NCBI GenBank assembly: GCA_910574715.1
Contig: CAJTCH010000054.1
Location: 1 to 32,121 of the forward strand
Source of the DNA: Lachnospiraceae bacterium
Lineage (GTDB): Bacteria > Bacillota > Clostridia > Lachnospirales > Lachnospiraceae
Direction of reading: 5' to 3'
Length of the DNA stretch: 32,121 bases
The notes under the pieces are model-generated. The model searched no databases and had not been told where the DNA came from. It worked only from the letters and a program-made list of their open reading frames with translations. Below, piece by piece: positions 16,114 through 24,973 of this stretch. Within the stretch, counting starts at the first letter, position 1, and each line of letters opens with the position of its first letter. The position numbers and the translations under genes were made by a program.

Positions 16114-17778
16114 ATGATACGTTCTACATTTGCCGGATTCACCACTGCCCAGTTAGGTATGGCAGCCAGCCAGCGTGCTCTTGACGTGACCGGTCAGAAT
16201 ATTACCAATATTAATACCCCCGGCTATACCAGACAGCGTCTGGATATTGCCAGTTTGAATACACAGAGAGGTGATTACTGCAATTCCAAGTCCAATATCA
16301 AGGTTGGTTTTGGTGTAGAGATGACAGGAATCTCCCAGCTTCGGGATCCGTTTTTAGATGCTCAGTATCGTTCTCAGATCAGTAAGCTGGGAACTTCTGA
16401 TGCCCATGCAGCCGGTTTCGAGTTGTTGACGCCCATCTTCGATGAAGCTACTATGTCCGGTGTGCGAGAGGCTTTCATCTCTCTTACCAGCGCACTGAAC
16501 ACGCTGTCTACTCCGGCTGGTATCGGTAACGATGAGAATGATGCCATGGTTCGTTCCAAGATGCAGATTCTGCTGAATCTGTTCCGTGAGAATTCCGTTC
16601 GTCTTGAAGATGTACGTGAGAATGTCCAGACCGGTTTTGCTACCACGGACGTCGGAGACTTGAACCAGTTATTGGATAATATTGCGAATCTGAATGTAAG
16701 TATCAAGAACAGCCAGATTCTTGGCAACCCGGCTCTTGAACTCCAGGATCAGAGGAATTCTCTGTTGGATGAACTTGGAAGTTATCTGCCGATTTCTGTA
16801 AAATACAGCGATCAGGAGATCGGACCAAATCAGTATGTAGAAGTTTTAGATGTTGTTTTCACAGATACAGACGGTGTAAAACATTCTCTTATTTCTGACA
16901 GCCGTGCTGCTTCGTTCGACGCTATTGTCAATGACAAATCCGCCAGACTGATGCTGTCTGACGCGAAGGGTGGCACTACAGAAGTAACAGATATTCTGGG
17001 ATCCGGTACATTGAAGGGAACTTTGGATCTGATCAATAAGTCAGGAGACTTTGACGGTACTGATTTCAGAGGAATTGGGTATTACGAGAAGGCGTTGGAT
17101 TCTTTGGTGGCTACGTTTGCTGAAGAATTTAATAAGATGAATATTCCGACAGACGATGAAGGCAATCCTAAGAATCTTACAGATGACAACGGGAAGGTTA
17201 TTGAAGTAAAAGATGCAAAAGGGAATGACATTTGGTTATTGGATGATAATGGTGCTCCGGTGACAAATGCGAATGGTGATAAAATTTATAATTACGCCTT
17301 ATTCCAGAAAAAGGATGATTCGTTACCATTTTCAGCTTCCAACATCAAGATTGCCGACGGTTGGGCAAATGGTACTTACAAAATAACCGCTTCTAACAAT
17401 TATGTTGTCACTGATAAAGAGACCGGTTCTACCGCTAATGAGAACATTCTGAACATGGTCAAATTATTGGAAAATAAGATTTCGTTTGAAGTTAACGGCA
17501 AGCAGTTCTACTCTGGAAGTTTCCACGATTGCTTTGCCAATCTCGAAGCAACTCTGGGTATTGATTACAAGTCAGAGAGCACCATGTTGGCTAATCAGAT
17601 TTCTGTTCTGAATCAGACGTCCAATTCCAGAGACGGAGTATCCGGTGTTCAGTTGGATGAGGAAGGAATGAACCTGCTGCACTACAATCAATCTTATACC
17701 GCTGCAGCAAGACTTATGACAACTTTAGATGAAGCGCTTGACGTATTGATCAACAGAACCGGCGTTGTCGGAAGGTAA
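16114..17778 (+). CDS. flgK: Flagellar hook-associated protein FlgK (HAP1)
   Basis: Encodes 554 aa. FlgK forms the first hook-filament junction ring. The N-terminus has the flagellar rod/hook motif (AASQRALDVTGQNITNINTP then GYTRQRLD), and residues 90-200 form the conserved helical D1 region. The C-terminus returns to the D0 coiled coil with SGVQLDEEGMNLLHYNQSYT and AAARLMTTLDEALDVLINRT. Residues about 342-435 are a less conserved, Asp/Asn/Gly-rich insertion with repeated D-D-x-G turns, probably a surface-exposed domain, encoded by DNA more AT-rich than the rest. It has a GGAGGAGG ribosome binding site, sits 21 bp after flgN and is followed 14 bp later by flgL. Confidence 0.97.
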   Translation: MIRSTFAGFTTAQLGMAASQRALDVTGQNITNINTPGYTRQRLDIASLNTQRGDYCNSKSNIKVGFGVEMTGISQLRDPFLDAQYRSQISKLGTSDAHAAGFELLTPIFDEATMSGVREAFISLTSALNTLSTPAGIGNDENDAMVRSKMQILLNLFRENSVRLEDVRENVQTGFATTDVGDLNQLLDNIANLNVSIKNSQILGNPALELQDQRNSLLDELGSYLPISVKYSDQEIGPNQYVEVLDVVFTDTDGVKHSLISDSRAASFDAIVNDKSARLMLSDAKGGTTEVTDILGSGTLKGTLDLINKSGDFDGTDFRGIGYYEKALDSLVATFAEEFNKMNIPTDDEGNPKNLTDDNGKVIEVKDAKGNDIWLLDDNGAPVTNANGDKIYNYALFQKKDDSLPFSASNIKIADGWANGTYKITASNNYVVTDKETGSTANENILNMVKLLENKISFEVNGKQFYSGSFHDCFANLEATLGIDYKSESTMLANQISVLNQTSNSRDGVSGVQLDEEGMNLLHYNQSYTAAARLMTTLDEALDVLINRTGVVGR

Positions 17779-17792
17779 CAAGGAGGTCTAAT

Positions 17793-18905
17793 ATGAGAAT
17801 TACTACGAATGCTATATTAAGAAATTATAAATCGAATCTTGGGGCTTCCATGTCGAATCTGGATATTGCAAGAACTCAGGTTATGACGCAGAGAAGGTTT
17901 AACTCCACCATGGAAGATCCTTCCAGCGCACTGCGCGCCGCTGTGTTGAATCGTAAATACGCAAGAAACGAAGACTATTTAAACCAGGTAAAAGATGTTC
18001 AGTCTTATCAGGATGCTCAGGAAGACGGTGCGATGCAGATCAGTAACATCGCACTGACACTGAACAAACAATACGGTCTTGAAGCCCTGAACGGAACGAA
18101 CGGTTCCCGTGATACACGTCTGACCTATGCAACGGCATGGCGCGATGCACAGGAAAGTATGGTTTTAAGTCTGAATGCTAGCTACGAAGGTAAATATGTA
18201 TTTGCCGGAAGTGATGGTATGACACCTCCTTTCAGGCTTGCAGATGTTAAAGATACCTCTCCTGGTGCTGCTGCTGACGCAACAAAGCAAGTCCTTTTAT
18301 ATAGAAATGTTGACGTTACTACAGGTGATCTTTACACTGCTGATAATCAAATAGATCCAAATGCTGATAATAGTGAATCTGCACGTAAAGAACGATTAAA
18401 GAATTTAGCCAACGACACCTCTTATGTAGATTTGGGCTTCGGTCTTAACATTAGTGAAAGCGCCGATAAAAACGGCGTCACTGTAGAAGATTCAAGCGCT
18501 TTCAACATCAGTCTTCCCGGCATTAAGTTAGTCGGCTATGATGAGACTGCCAGCGGCGACAATACCAAGAACATGATTCTTCTCATGGGCGAGATTTCAA
18601 ATAAGTTAGCTGCAGAAGAGTTCGATTATGAGGGTTACAGAGAACTCTTAGGCACGTTTGACGGCCAGCGTAATAATGTCCTGCAGCATGTAACCACTCT
18701 TGGTACGAAGACAGAATTTCTTACTACTACAAAGGAACGTCTTGAAACCAACGAGATTAACCTTACCACACAGATTGATAACGTTGTCAATATTGATATG
18801 GCAGAAGCGATCATGAACTTCTCCTGGGCTCAATATGCATACAACGCAGCATTGAAGGTCGGCAACAATATATTGACGCCATCGTTTATTGATTTTATGA
18901 ATTAA
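17793..18905 (+). CDS. flgL: Flagellar hook-associated protein FlgL (HAP3)
   Basis: Encodes 370 aa. FlgL forms the second junction ring, onto which flagellin assembles, and is homologous to flagellin at both ends. The N-terminal D0/D1 region has NLDIARTQVMTQRRFNSTME followed by DPSSALRAAVLNRKYAR. The C-terminal region has TTQIDNVVNIDMAEAIMNFS and a final NNILTPSFIDFMN. Residues about 141-216 are a variable, Asp/Ala-rich insertion whose codon choice is more AT-rich than the flanks, much like the matching island in flgK. It starts 14 bp after flgK with an AAGGAGG ribosome binding site and probably shares the flgM transcript and the FlgN chaperone. Confidence 0.96.
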   Translation: MRITTNAILRNYKSNLGASMSNLDIARTQVMTQRRFNSTMEDPSSALRAAVLNRKYARNEDYLNQVKDVQSYQDAQEDGAMQISNIALTLNKQYGLEALNGTNGSRDTRLTYATAWRDAQESMVLSLNASYEGKYVFAGSDGMTPPFRLADVKDTSPGAAADATKQVLLYRNVDVTTGDLYTADNQIDPNADNSESARKERLKNLANDTSYVDLGFGLNISESADKNGVTVEDSSAFNISLPGIKLVGYDETASGDNTKNMILLMGEISNKLAAEEFDYEGYRELLGTFDGQRNNVLQHVTTLGTKTEFLTTTKERLETNEINLTTQIDNVVNIDMAEAIMNFSWAQYAYNAALKVGNNILTPSFIDFMN

Positions 18906-18941
18906 TAGAAAAAAAAGGAATGAGAAAGGAGGTATACTTAT

Positions 18942-19547
18942 ATGAATCAACTCATCAAAATCACATCAGTCCCTATTCAATACGAACTGAAGATTAATAA
19001 TGCTCGTCTGGAATATTCCCGTTCCAGAGCCGAATTGGAGATCAGCCGGAATGACGGCGGACTATCCATCAAGAGCCGTCCTGTGAAGCTCAATCTGGAT
19101 TCAACAGAGGCAAGGAATTCTGTCGTTCCTACCACTGCCAGAAGCGTTGCTCAGACTGCACAGGCAGGCAAAGAAGCAGCTTACAGTGCAACAGCACAGA
19201 TGGCACAGGAAGGTCATCTTCTGCTGAATGCCAAGATTGGCGAAGATGTGATCGGACAGATCATGCAGCAAAGGACTGCTGCACCTACCGGTGAGTTCCA
19301 GCTTGGCTTCACTCCATCCGCACCTGTGGATATTAATTATGAAGCCGCTGATCTGACGATTAATTATGAGATGGATAAATTGAACTTTGATTTGAAGATA
19401 GCGAATGGCAATTTTGAGTTTATACCTGGCAATATTGAGATGTCAATCACACAGCGTCCAGAAGTTCGAATTGAATATATTGGCGGTCCCATCTATGTAC
19501 CGCCAAGCGCAGATCCAAACTATGAACCAATTGATGTAAGGGCTTAG
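18942..19547 (+). CDS. DUF6470 family (YviE-like) protein
   Basis: Encodes 201 aa. No enzyme motif is visible. The N-terminus (LIKITSVPIQYELKINNARL), the alternating-strand C-terminal half (VDINYEAADLTINYEMDKLN and PEVRIEYIGGPIYVPPSADP) and the position between flgL and fliW match the DUF6470/YviE family, found in Firmicutes flagellar operons. The middle third (about 65-110) is Ala/Gln-rich and helical. No signal peptide is seen, so it is cytoplasmic or exported by the flagellar apparatus. It has an AAAGGAGG ribosome binding site 36 bp after flgL. The role is unknown; conservation of the location suggests a function in late flagellar assembly. Confidence 0.8.
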   Translation: MNQLIKITSVPIQYELKINNARLEYSRSRAELEISRNDGGLSIKSRPVKLNLDSTEARNSVVPTTARSVAQTAQAGKEAAYSATAQMAQEGHLLLNAKIGEDVIGQIMQQRTAAPTGEFQLGFTPSAPVDINYEAADLTINYEMDKLNFDLKIANGNFEFIPGNIEMSITQRPEVRIEYIGGPIYVPPSADPNYEPIDVRA

Positions 19548-19585
19548 AACAAAGCCCTTACTTTTTATATCAGGAGGAATCTATA

Positions 19586-20026
19586 TTGAATATCAACGCA
19601 AAATATTTTGGACCAATTTCCTACGAAAAAAAAGAAACCATCCATATCATCAATGGTTTGATTGGCTTTGAAAACCACACCGAATACCTTCCGATCTCAT
19701 TTCAGGAGGATGACGACTCTATGATCTCCCTGCAATGTCTGGACGATGAGGCGCTTTCCTTTATATTGCTGAATCCATTCGGCATATTCCCGGACTATGA
19801 CCCTGTATTGCCCAAGTATGAATTAGAGGAACTCGGAACCGACTCTGCAGATGATATTTCCTTCTATGTAATAGGCGTCATCCGCGATTCGGTTGCAGAA
19901 TCTACCATAAACCTGAAAGCTCCTCTCGCTGTCAACGCATTGAACCGCCGGGCGAAACAGGTGATCCTGGATCATCCGGAATATACATTCCGCCATTTCC
20001 TTGGCGATATGCGTAAGGAGGGGTAA
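19586..20026 (+). CDS. fliW: Flagellar assembly factor FliW
   Basis: Encodes 146 aa with a TTG start nine bases after CAGGAGG. FliW binds CsrA and blocks its repression of flagellin translation; when flagellin accumulates it takes FliW away, freeing CsrA. Family features are the start FGPISY followed by IHIINGLIGFENHTEYLPI, then SLQCLDDEALSFILLNP and the C-terminal segment NLKAPLAVNALNRRAKQVIL. The stop is followed after three bases by the csrA start, and the csrA ribosome binding site (AAGGAGG) lies in the last codons, so the two are translationally coupled, as is usual for this pair. Length and motifs are intact. Confidence 0.95.
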   Translation: MNINAKYFGPISYEKKETIHIINGLIGFENHTEYLPISFQEDDDSMISLQCLDDEALSFILLNPFGIFPDYDPVLPKYELEELGTDSADDISFYVIGVIRDSVAESTINLKAPLAVNALNRRAKQVILDHPEYTFRHFLGDMRKEG

Positions 20027-20029
20027 TGA

Positions 20030-20251
20030 ATGCTGATACTACAACGAAGGAAGGGACAATCCCTTACTATTAATGATAACATTACACTGACGGTCGTTGA
20101 CACTGGAACAGACTGGGTGAAGCTTGCAATCGATGCGCCCAAGGAGATCCCCATTCTGCGCTCCGAACTGAAAGAAGCTGCTGCCGAGAACCAGATGGCG
20201 TCCGCAACTGCTTCCAGACAGGTCTTGGATGAGATCATGAAGAAGAAATAA
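20030..20251 (+). CDS. csrA: Carbon storage/translational regulator CsrA
   Basis: Encodes 73 aa. CsrA binds GGA motifs near ribosome binding sites and represses translation, in Firmicutes chiefly of flagellin. Family features are the start MLILQRRKGQSLTI, the ITLTVVDT strand, VKLAIDAPKEIPILRSEL (with A in place of the usual G before IDAP) and a helical tail. The arginine after the PIL strand, used for RNA binding, is kept. It is the last gene of the flagellar set here; a strong terminator follows and the next gene is on the other strand. Flagellin (hag), which often follows csrA, is not present, so the main target must be encoded elsewhere. Confidence 0.95.
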   Translation: MLILQRRKGQSLTINDNITLTVVDTGTDWVKLAIDAPKEIPILRSELKEAAAENQMASATASRQVLDEIMKKK

Positions 20252-20260
20252 TAATCAGAC

Positions 20261-20304
20261 AAAAAGGAGTTGCTAGGATTATTTCCCGTCAACTCCTTTT
20301 TCTT
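20261..20304. terminator. Strong bidirectional intrinsic terminator
   Basis: AAAAAGGAGTTG (20261-20272) pairs perfectly over 12 bases with CAACTCCTTTTT (20290-20301), followed by TCTT, and preceded by A-rich sequence so that it works in both directions. It ends the flagellar transcript after csrA and the convergent DUF6033-like gene. Confidence 0.9.
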
Positions 20305-20315
20305 ATTCATCACTA

Positions 20316-21371
20316 TTACGCCGAACAATCAACGGATGCCACCGAAGTCACCGGCGCTGACATAACTTCTACGCTCACTCCGCTCCCGGCTGCAACTGTA
20401 CCCAGAGACGGCATCTCCGCCGCCAATGCGGTTGACGACAGGGTATCCACATACTGCTCCGCAATCTGCCGGAATCTCTCGTCACTGACCGGAGCCCCCA
20501 GTACATCATCCAGACCGGCGGTCTGACAGCGCTCCTGCCCCATCCTGGAATTCTGCTTACGCTTAAGCTCCTGTGCAAGCTGTCTTGCAAGCTTCTCCTT
20601 CATCTTACGCTCTGCCGACTTCTGGCGAAGCCTCAGGTTCTCTTCCTTATGAAGCCTTGCGACCTTGATATTCCCGCTCTGGATCACCGACTTGATCTTA
20701 CGGATCACCGCCGCCGCCTCAGCCGGATCGCTCACCTGTGACTTAACCCTCAGCATCTCTCCGTACTTGGCTGAGATCAAGCCCTTGACCGACTTCACAT
20801 CCCTGGCGCTCGCTAAGCGCATCATATTCGAAGTATGCGAGAAACTGTAGGATCTCGTCTTCGGCGTCTTCTTCTTCGCATTCGCATAGAATGACGTCGA
20901 CTCCTTGTCTCTCCACCACGTAGGATAAGACTCCTTCTCCTTCTCCTTCATAGCCGTCCACTTGGATACCTGCCCATCCTCGTCAATGACCAGCCCCATG
21001 CCCACAAGATCCTTATCACAGAGAAACGCCTCAATCTTCGCAGAACTCTGATAGCTGCTCATATGATCCAGGATATCCTCGATCTGCTGCCTGAGCTTAT
21101 CATCCGTACTCATCCTCTCCAACAGCTTCTCTGAGATCGCCACGTTGTTCGTTCCGCGCTGAGCCGCACCATACTGACTGATCTGACGGTTATTATCAAA
21201 CGAAATGAAGCTAAAATCTATATTCTTATACTTCTGTGTCAAATAATTCATCATAGATGCAGCGCCAGTCTGCTCCGGCACGTAACTACTCTCTGACTCC
21301 TTCTGAGAATTCACCTGGGATAATCCTATCGCCTGCGTATCCGTATAATATCTGTTATTCTTCACCTGCAT
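20316..21371 (-). CDS. DUF6033-like hypothetical protein, flagellar regulon candidate
   Basis: Encodes 351 aa from the ATG at 21371, seven bases after AGGGGG; an in-frame ATG at 21398 has no ribosome binding site. No signal peptide or membrane segment is visible. Residues 40-120 contain MNYLTQKYKNIDFSFISFDN and an ISEKLLERM / DILDHM helical segment, reminiscent of the DUF6033 family of Clostridia (from memory, moderate certainty). Residues 225-275 are a Lys/Arg/Glu-rich helix, probably coiled coil (LRLRQKSAERKMKEKLARQL). The C-terminal 50 residues are Ala/Ser/Val-rich and may be disordered. A sigma-28 type promoter lies about 85 bp upstream and its end faces csrA across a shared terminator, so a motility role is inferred. 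Molecular function unknown. Confidence 0.7.
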   Translation of the reverse strand: MQVKNNRYYTDTQAIGLSQVNSQKESESSYVPEQTGAASMMNYLTQKYKNIDFSFISFDNNRQISQYGAAQRGTNNVAISEKLLERMSTDDKLRQQIEDILDHMSSYQSSAKIEAFLCDKDLVGMGLVIDEDGQVSKWTAMKEKEKESYPTWWRDKESTSFYANAKKKTPKTRSYSFSHTSNMMRLASARDVKSVKGLISAKYGEMLRVKSQVSDPAEAAAVIRKIKSVIQSGNIKVARLHKEENLRLRQKSAERKMKEKLARQLAQELKRKQNSRMGQERCQTAGLDDVLGAPVSDERFRQIAEQYVDTLSSTALAAEMPSLGTVAAGSGVSVEVMSAPVTSVASVDCSA

Positions 21372-21456
21372 AGTGATCCCCCTTCCTCTACGTCTCATCT
21401 ATGAATGGCGCCTTCTGCCGCGGCAATCCATCCATCCTGAAATACCTTATATAAAT

Positions 21457-21483
21457 ATATCGGCGGGGATTCAGGCTTCATAA
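21457..21483 (-). promoter_or_regulatory. Sigma-28-type promoter of DUF6033-like gene
   Basis: On the minus strand TTAT (21483-21480), 15 bases, then a perfect GCCGATAT (21464-21457). The spacing and the TTATGAA start of the -35 region are the same as in the flgM promoter. Transcription would begin near 21450 and give a leader of about 80 bases. Confidence 0.65.
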
Positions 21484-21501
21484 TAGAATACAGGCATTCT
21501 A

Positions 21502-21530
21502 TTGACAAATTATCCCAAATCCGCTATGTT
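21502..21530 (+). promoter_or_regulatory. Sigma-A promoter of topB
   Basis: A perfect TTGACA at 21502-21507, a 17-base spacer, then TATGTT at 21525-21530. Transcription would start near 21537, just ahead of the AAGGAGA ribosome binding site of topB. Confidence 0.65.
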
Positions 21531-21566
21531 TGTTATGATGAAACTTAGAAGGAGAATTTATGATAT

Positions 21567-23786
21567 ATGAAATCACTCGTATTAGCAGAGAAACCTTCTG
21601 TTGCCCGTGATATCGCACGGGTGCTGAATTGCCATAAGAATCTTCCCGGCGCCATAGAGGGCAGCCAGTATGTCGTCACATGGGCGCTGGGCCACCTTGT
21701 AACCCTGGCCGATCCAGAAGAATATGATCAGAAGTTCAAGGAATGGAATCTCTCTTATCTTCCCATGCTTCCGAAGAAATGGAACCTGGTGGTGATAAAG
21801 CAGACCTCTAAGCAATACCGCAACGTCAAGACCCAGTTGTTCCGCAAGGACATTTCCGACATTATCATAGCCACTGATGCCGGAAGAGAAGGGGAACTGG
21901 TGGCGCGGTGGATTCTGGACAAAAGCGGCTGCCATAAGCCCCTGAGACGCCTCTGGATCTCTTCTGTCACCGATAAAGCGATCCGTGAGGGTTTCTCCCA
22001 TCTGAAGGACGGCTCCCAGTACAACGCTCTGTATTACGCCGCTAAGAGCCGTGCTGAGGCCGACTGGTTGGTAGGCATCAATGCCACCCGCGCGCTGACC
22101 TGTAAGTACAATGCCCAATTATCCTGCGGGCGTGTTCAGACCCCTACTCTTGCCATCATTGCCCACCGCGAGAAGGAGATCCGTTCCTTCAAGCCGCAGG
22201 AATACTATGAGCTTACCTGTACTGCCAATTCTGTAAAATGGAGTTGGCAGCATGAAAAGAACGGGAGTACACGTTCCTTTCAGAAGGAATTTATTACAGA
22301 CCTCAGAGACCGGCTGAACGGCCAGTCCTTGACCATTACGGACATTCAGCGGTCCAGGAAGAAGACACAAGCTCCCGGCCTCTATGACTTGACTGAATTG
22401 CAGCGGGATGCCAACAGACGTTTTGGGTTCTCTGCGAAAGAGACGCTGAATATCATGCAGCGGCTGTATGAGAATCACAAAGTTCTCACCTATCCCCGAA
22501 CCGACTCCCGTTATATCGGGACAGATATCGTTCCGACTATCAAGGAACGGCTGAAAGCATGCAATACAGGCCCCTACAAAGCATTTATCCCACAATTGCT
22601 GAGAAGCCCGATCAAGACCAGCAAAGCCTTCGTAGATGATAAGAAAGTCAGCGACCACCACGCGATCATTCCGACAGAAGAATATGTCCAGCTAGACCAT
22701 ATGAGCAATGAAGAGCGGAAGATATATGATCTGGTTGTGCGCCGCTTCATCAGCGTCCTCTATCCCGCATTTGAATACGAGCAGACCACTATGCGGGCCT
22801 CTGCAGCCGGTCAGAATTTTGCGGCCCGGGGCAAGATCATCCTGTCTCCTGGCTGGAAGACAATATACGACGCAGACTATGACGTTTACACAGACGAAGA
22901 CGGCTATGACGATATGGGCGATGCCGGCTCCGGATTCCGCGGACACAATGCCGATCAGCCGCTCCCGGATCTGACACAGGGCAGCAAGCTTCCAATCTCA
23001 ACGGTCACCATCAACACAGGCAAGACCAAACCGCCGGCAAGATTCACCGAAGCGGCCTTGCTGTCTGCCATGGAGAATCCTGTCAAATATATGGAATCCA
23101 GGGACATCCATCAGAAGAAAGCCCTGAGCGAGACCGGAGGGCTTGGAACCGTCGCCACACGTGCCGATATTATCGAGAAGCTCTTCCATTCCTTCCTGAT
23201 CGAGAAGAAAGGCAATGAGCTCCTGATCACCTCAAAAGGGAAGCAGCTATTAGAATTAGTCCCGGAAGATCTGAAGAAGCCGGAGCTTACCGCCAAATGG
23301 GAACTGCAGCTCTCAGATATCGCAAACGGGAATCGAAAGGAACATGCATTTATCCAGGATATCCAGCATTATACTGAGGCTCTGATCGAAGAGATCCGCT
23401 CTGCAGACGGTACCTTCCGGCACGACAATCTGACAAATACCAAGTGCCCAAGATGCGGCAAACGGATGCTCGCCGTCAACGGCAAGAACGCCCGTCTCCT
23501 GGTCTGCCAGGACCGGGAATGCGGCTACCGCGAAACAATTGCCCGCTCAAGCAACGCCCGCTGTCCGAACTGCCACAAGAAGATGGAACTGATCAAGAAA
23601 GGCTCGGAAGAAACCTTCGTCTGCGCCTGCGGATACAAAGAGAAGCTCTCGGCATTCAAGGCCCGGCGTGAAAAAGAAGGAGCCGGAGTATCCAAAAAGG
23701 ATGTTCAGAAATATTTGAAAAAGCAAAAGGAAGAGACCATCAACACCGCATTTGCAGATGCCCTTTCCGGAATCAAATTACAGTAA
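21567..23786 (+). CDS. topB: DNA topoisomerase III
   Basis: Encodes 739 aa. It is a type IA topoisomerase that cuts one DNA strand through a covalent tyrosine link and passes the other, relaxing and decatenating DNA. The TOPRIM domain covers residues 1-150, with SLVLAEKPSVARDIARVL at the start and ATDAGREGELVARWIL carrying the acidic metal site. The catalytic tyrosine is Y309 in VLTYPRTDSRYI. The family motifs HHAIIPTEE and GLGTVATRADIIEKL are present. The C-terminus has two zinc-ribbon-like Cys motifs: CPRCGKR ... CQDRECGY (about 627-655) and CPNCHKK ... CACGY (about 670-695). An RBS (AAGGAGA) precedes the ATG by about 11 bases. It is monocistronic and converges on the DUF3810 gene. Similar proteins occur on conjugative elements, but no transfer genes are nearby. 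Confidence 0.97.
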   Translation: MKSLVLAEKPSVARDIARVLNCHKNLPGAIEGSQYVVTWALGHLVTLADPEEYDQKFKEWNLSYLPMLPKKWNLVVIKQTSKQYRNVKTQLFRKDISDIIIATDAGREGELVARWILDKSGCHKPLRRLWISSVTDKAIREGFSHLKDGSQYNALYYAAKSRAEADWLVGINATRALTCKYNAQLSCGRVQTPTLAIIAHREKEIRSFKPQEYYELTCTANSVKWSWQHEKNGSTRSFQKEFITDLRDRLNGQSLTITDIQRSRKKTQAPGLYDLTELQRDANRRFGFSAKETLNIMQRLYENHKVLTYPRTDSRYIGTDIVPTIKERLKACNTGPYKAFIPQLLRSPIKTSKAFVDDKKVSDHHAIIPTEEYVQLDHMSNEERKIYDLVVRRFISVLYPAFEYEQTTMRASAAGQNFAARGKIILSPGWKTIYDADYDVYTDEDGYDDMGDAGSGFRGHNADQPLPDLTQGSKLPISTVTINTGKTKPPARFTEAALLSAMENPVKYMESRDIHQKKALSETGGLGTVATRADIIEKLFHSFLIEKKGNELLITSKGKQLLELVPEDLKKPELTAKWELQLSDIANGNRKEHAFIQDIQHYTEALIEEIRSADGTFRHDNLTNTKCPRCGKRMLAVNGKNARLLVCQDRECGYRETIARSSNARCPNCHKKMELIKKGSEETFVCACGYKEKLSAFKARREKEGAGVSKKDVQKYLKKQKEETINTAFADALSGIKLQ

Positions 23787-23795
23787 ATGCACAAG

Positions 23796-23829
23796 AGGCA
23801 GCCGCAAAATATACCTTCAGCGGCTGCCT
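23796..23829. terminator. Bidirectional terminator hairpin between topB and DUF3810 gene
   Basis: AGGCAGCCGC (23796-23805) pairs with GCGGCTGCCT (23820-23829) over ten bases with a 14-base loop, followed by TCTTTAT. The stop codon of the minus-strand gene (23817-23819) falls in the loop, so the right-hand arm lies inside that gene's coding sequence. Confidence 0.8.
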
Positions 23830-24917
23830 TCTTTATAATATGCCACGATCAGATCCACCATCCGGTTATAGCTCTTCACTCCGTCTGCCTGCCCATTGGC
23901 CTTAAGATATGTATCATTTATCCTGTTAGACACCTCCGCGATCCTGCCGTCGTATCTGGCCCAGAACTCACTGTTCAGCTTGAGATCTGCTTCCGCCTCC
24001 GGCGGCAATTGGCTCCGTACCTCCTCCCATACGTCGTAATCTGCCCGGTAGAGCACGTTCATACAATGAATCCATCCCATCAGATAACCGCTGTATGCAA
24101 ATGCATCCTCTTCCGATCCGCTGCAAGCAAGGAACGCGATAAAATTCGCCTCCTGTTCCTGCATAAAGCCCCTAAGATGAGACAATTCATGACAAGCCGT
24201 AAACGGAATATTATAATCCTGCATATCGCCGTTATAGTTCGCCTCTATGGTAAACGGCGAATAGACTCCGGATAAGTCCTGAACGGAAAGGATCCAGGAG
24301 TTCACAAGCTTCTTTGGCTTGGGGTAGTAACCTGCCAGCTCTGGATATTCCTCCCCCAGCTCCCGCATAGCCGCTATGACATTCTCATCCAGGGGCACCT
24401 CAAGAACCATGCCGCCGTCCTCTTTGCGCGCCACCTTATCGCTATAAGCTTCTACTTTACACGTAAGCCACTGGCACACTTCCTTCAATTCTTCCACTGT
24501 ATATTCTTCCGCCTGGATTCCCGAGCTTTCTGAAAATGAATTCCTCTGATAATTGATCCCGCAGTTTACCACATACAGGAAGCAAAGCGCTGCTGCCAGC
24601 AGAAGCAGATCCCATCCTGCACCTTTATACCCCGCCTGTTTCTTCCTGATATCCGCGGCTGATCTGACCGCCCGCAGCGCTATGGCAGCCAGCAGAAGAT
24701 ACAGCAGTATTTCTGCTGCCGAGAAGGGCAGATACCCCGTCAGCCGCCCGAGACTGCCCACCCATACAGGATACAGATGTGTGCTGTACCATTGGGCGAA
24801 TCCCGGAACCATCCTCGCGGTTATGCTCAGTACAAGCGCCGCTGCCAGCAAGACTGCGCTTGCGATCTGTTTTGCTCTGTTCCCGCGAAACCGCGGGGCA
24901 AGTAGATATGCCTGCAT
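23817..24917 (-). CDS. DUF3810 membrane protein with HExxH metalloprotease-like motif
   Basis: Encodes 366 aa. Three hydrophobic segments lie in the N-terminal third (about residues 17-36, 65-85 and 102-120); the rest is a soluble domain, probably outside the membrane. Residues 243-247 read HELSH, within IPFTACHELSHLRGF, a zinc HExxH motif, followed by EQEANFIAF which can supply the third ligand. This is the layout of DUF3810, a family of membrane-anchored putative peptidases of unknown substrate. It appears monocistronic: topB converges on its end, and its own promoter and a dyad lie upstream. The ATG follows GGAG eight bases upstream. Activity is inferred only from the motif. Confidence 0.85.
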   Translation of the reverse strand: MQAYLLAPRFRGNRAKQIASAVLLAAALVLSITARMVPGFAQWYSTHLYPVWVGSLGRLTGYLPFSAAEILLYLLLAAIALRAVRSAADIRKKQAGYKGAGWDLLLLAAALCFLYVVNCGINYQRNSFSESSGIQAEEYTVEELKEVCQWLTCKVEAYSDKVARKEDGGMVLEVPLDENVIAAMRELGEEYPELAGYYPKPKKLVNSWILSVQDLSGVYSPFTIEANYNGDMQDYNIPFTACHELSHLRGFMQEQEANFIAFLACSGSEEDAFAYSGYLMGWIHCMNVLYRADYDVWEEVRSQLPPEAEADLKLNSEFWARYDGRIAEVSNRINDTYLKANGQADGVKSYNRMVDLIVAYYKEGSR

Positions 24918-24973
24918 ACATTACACTCTCCGTTTCTCTCGTTCCCCTGCCGTCTTGATACAACGATAGTATA

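Noticed and set aside
23163..23170. GCCGATAT inside topB
   Set aside because: No TTAT or TAAA at the required distance and it lies within coding sequence that needs these codons.
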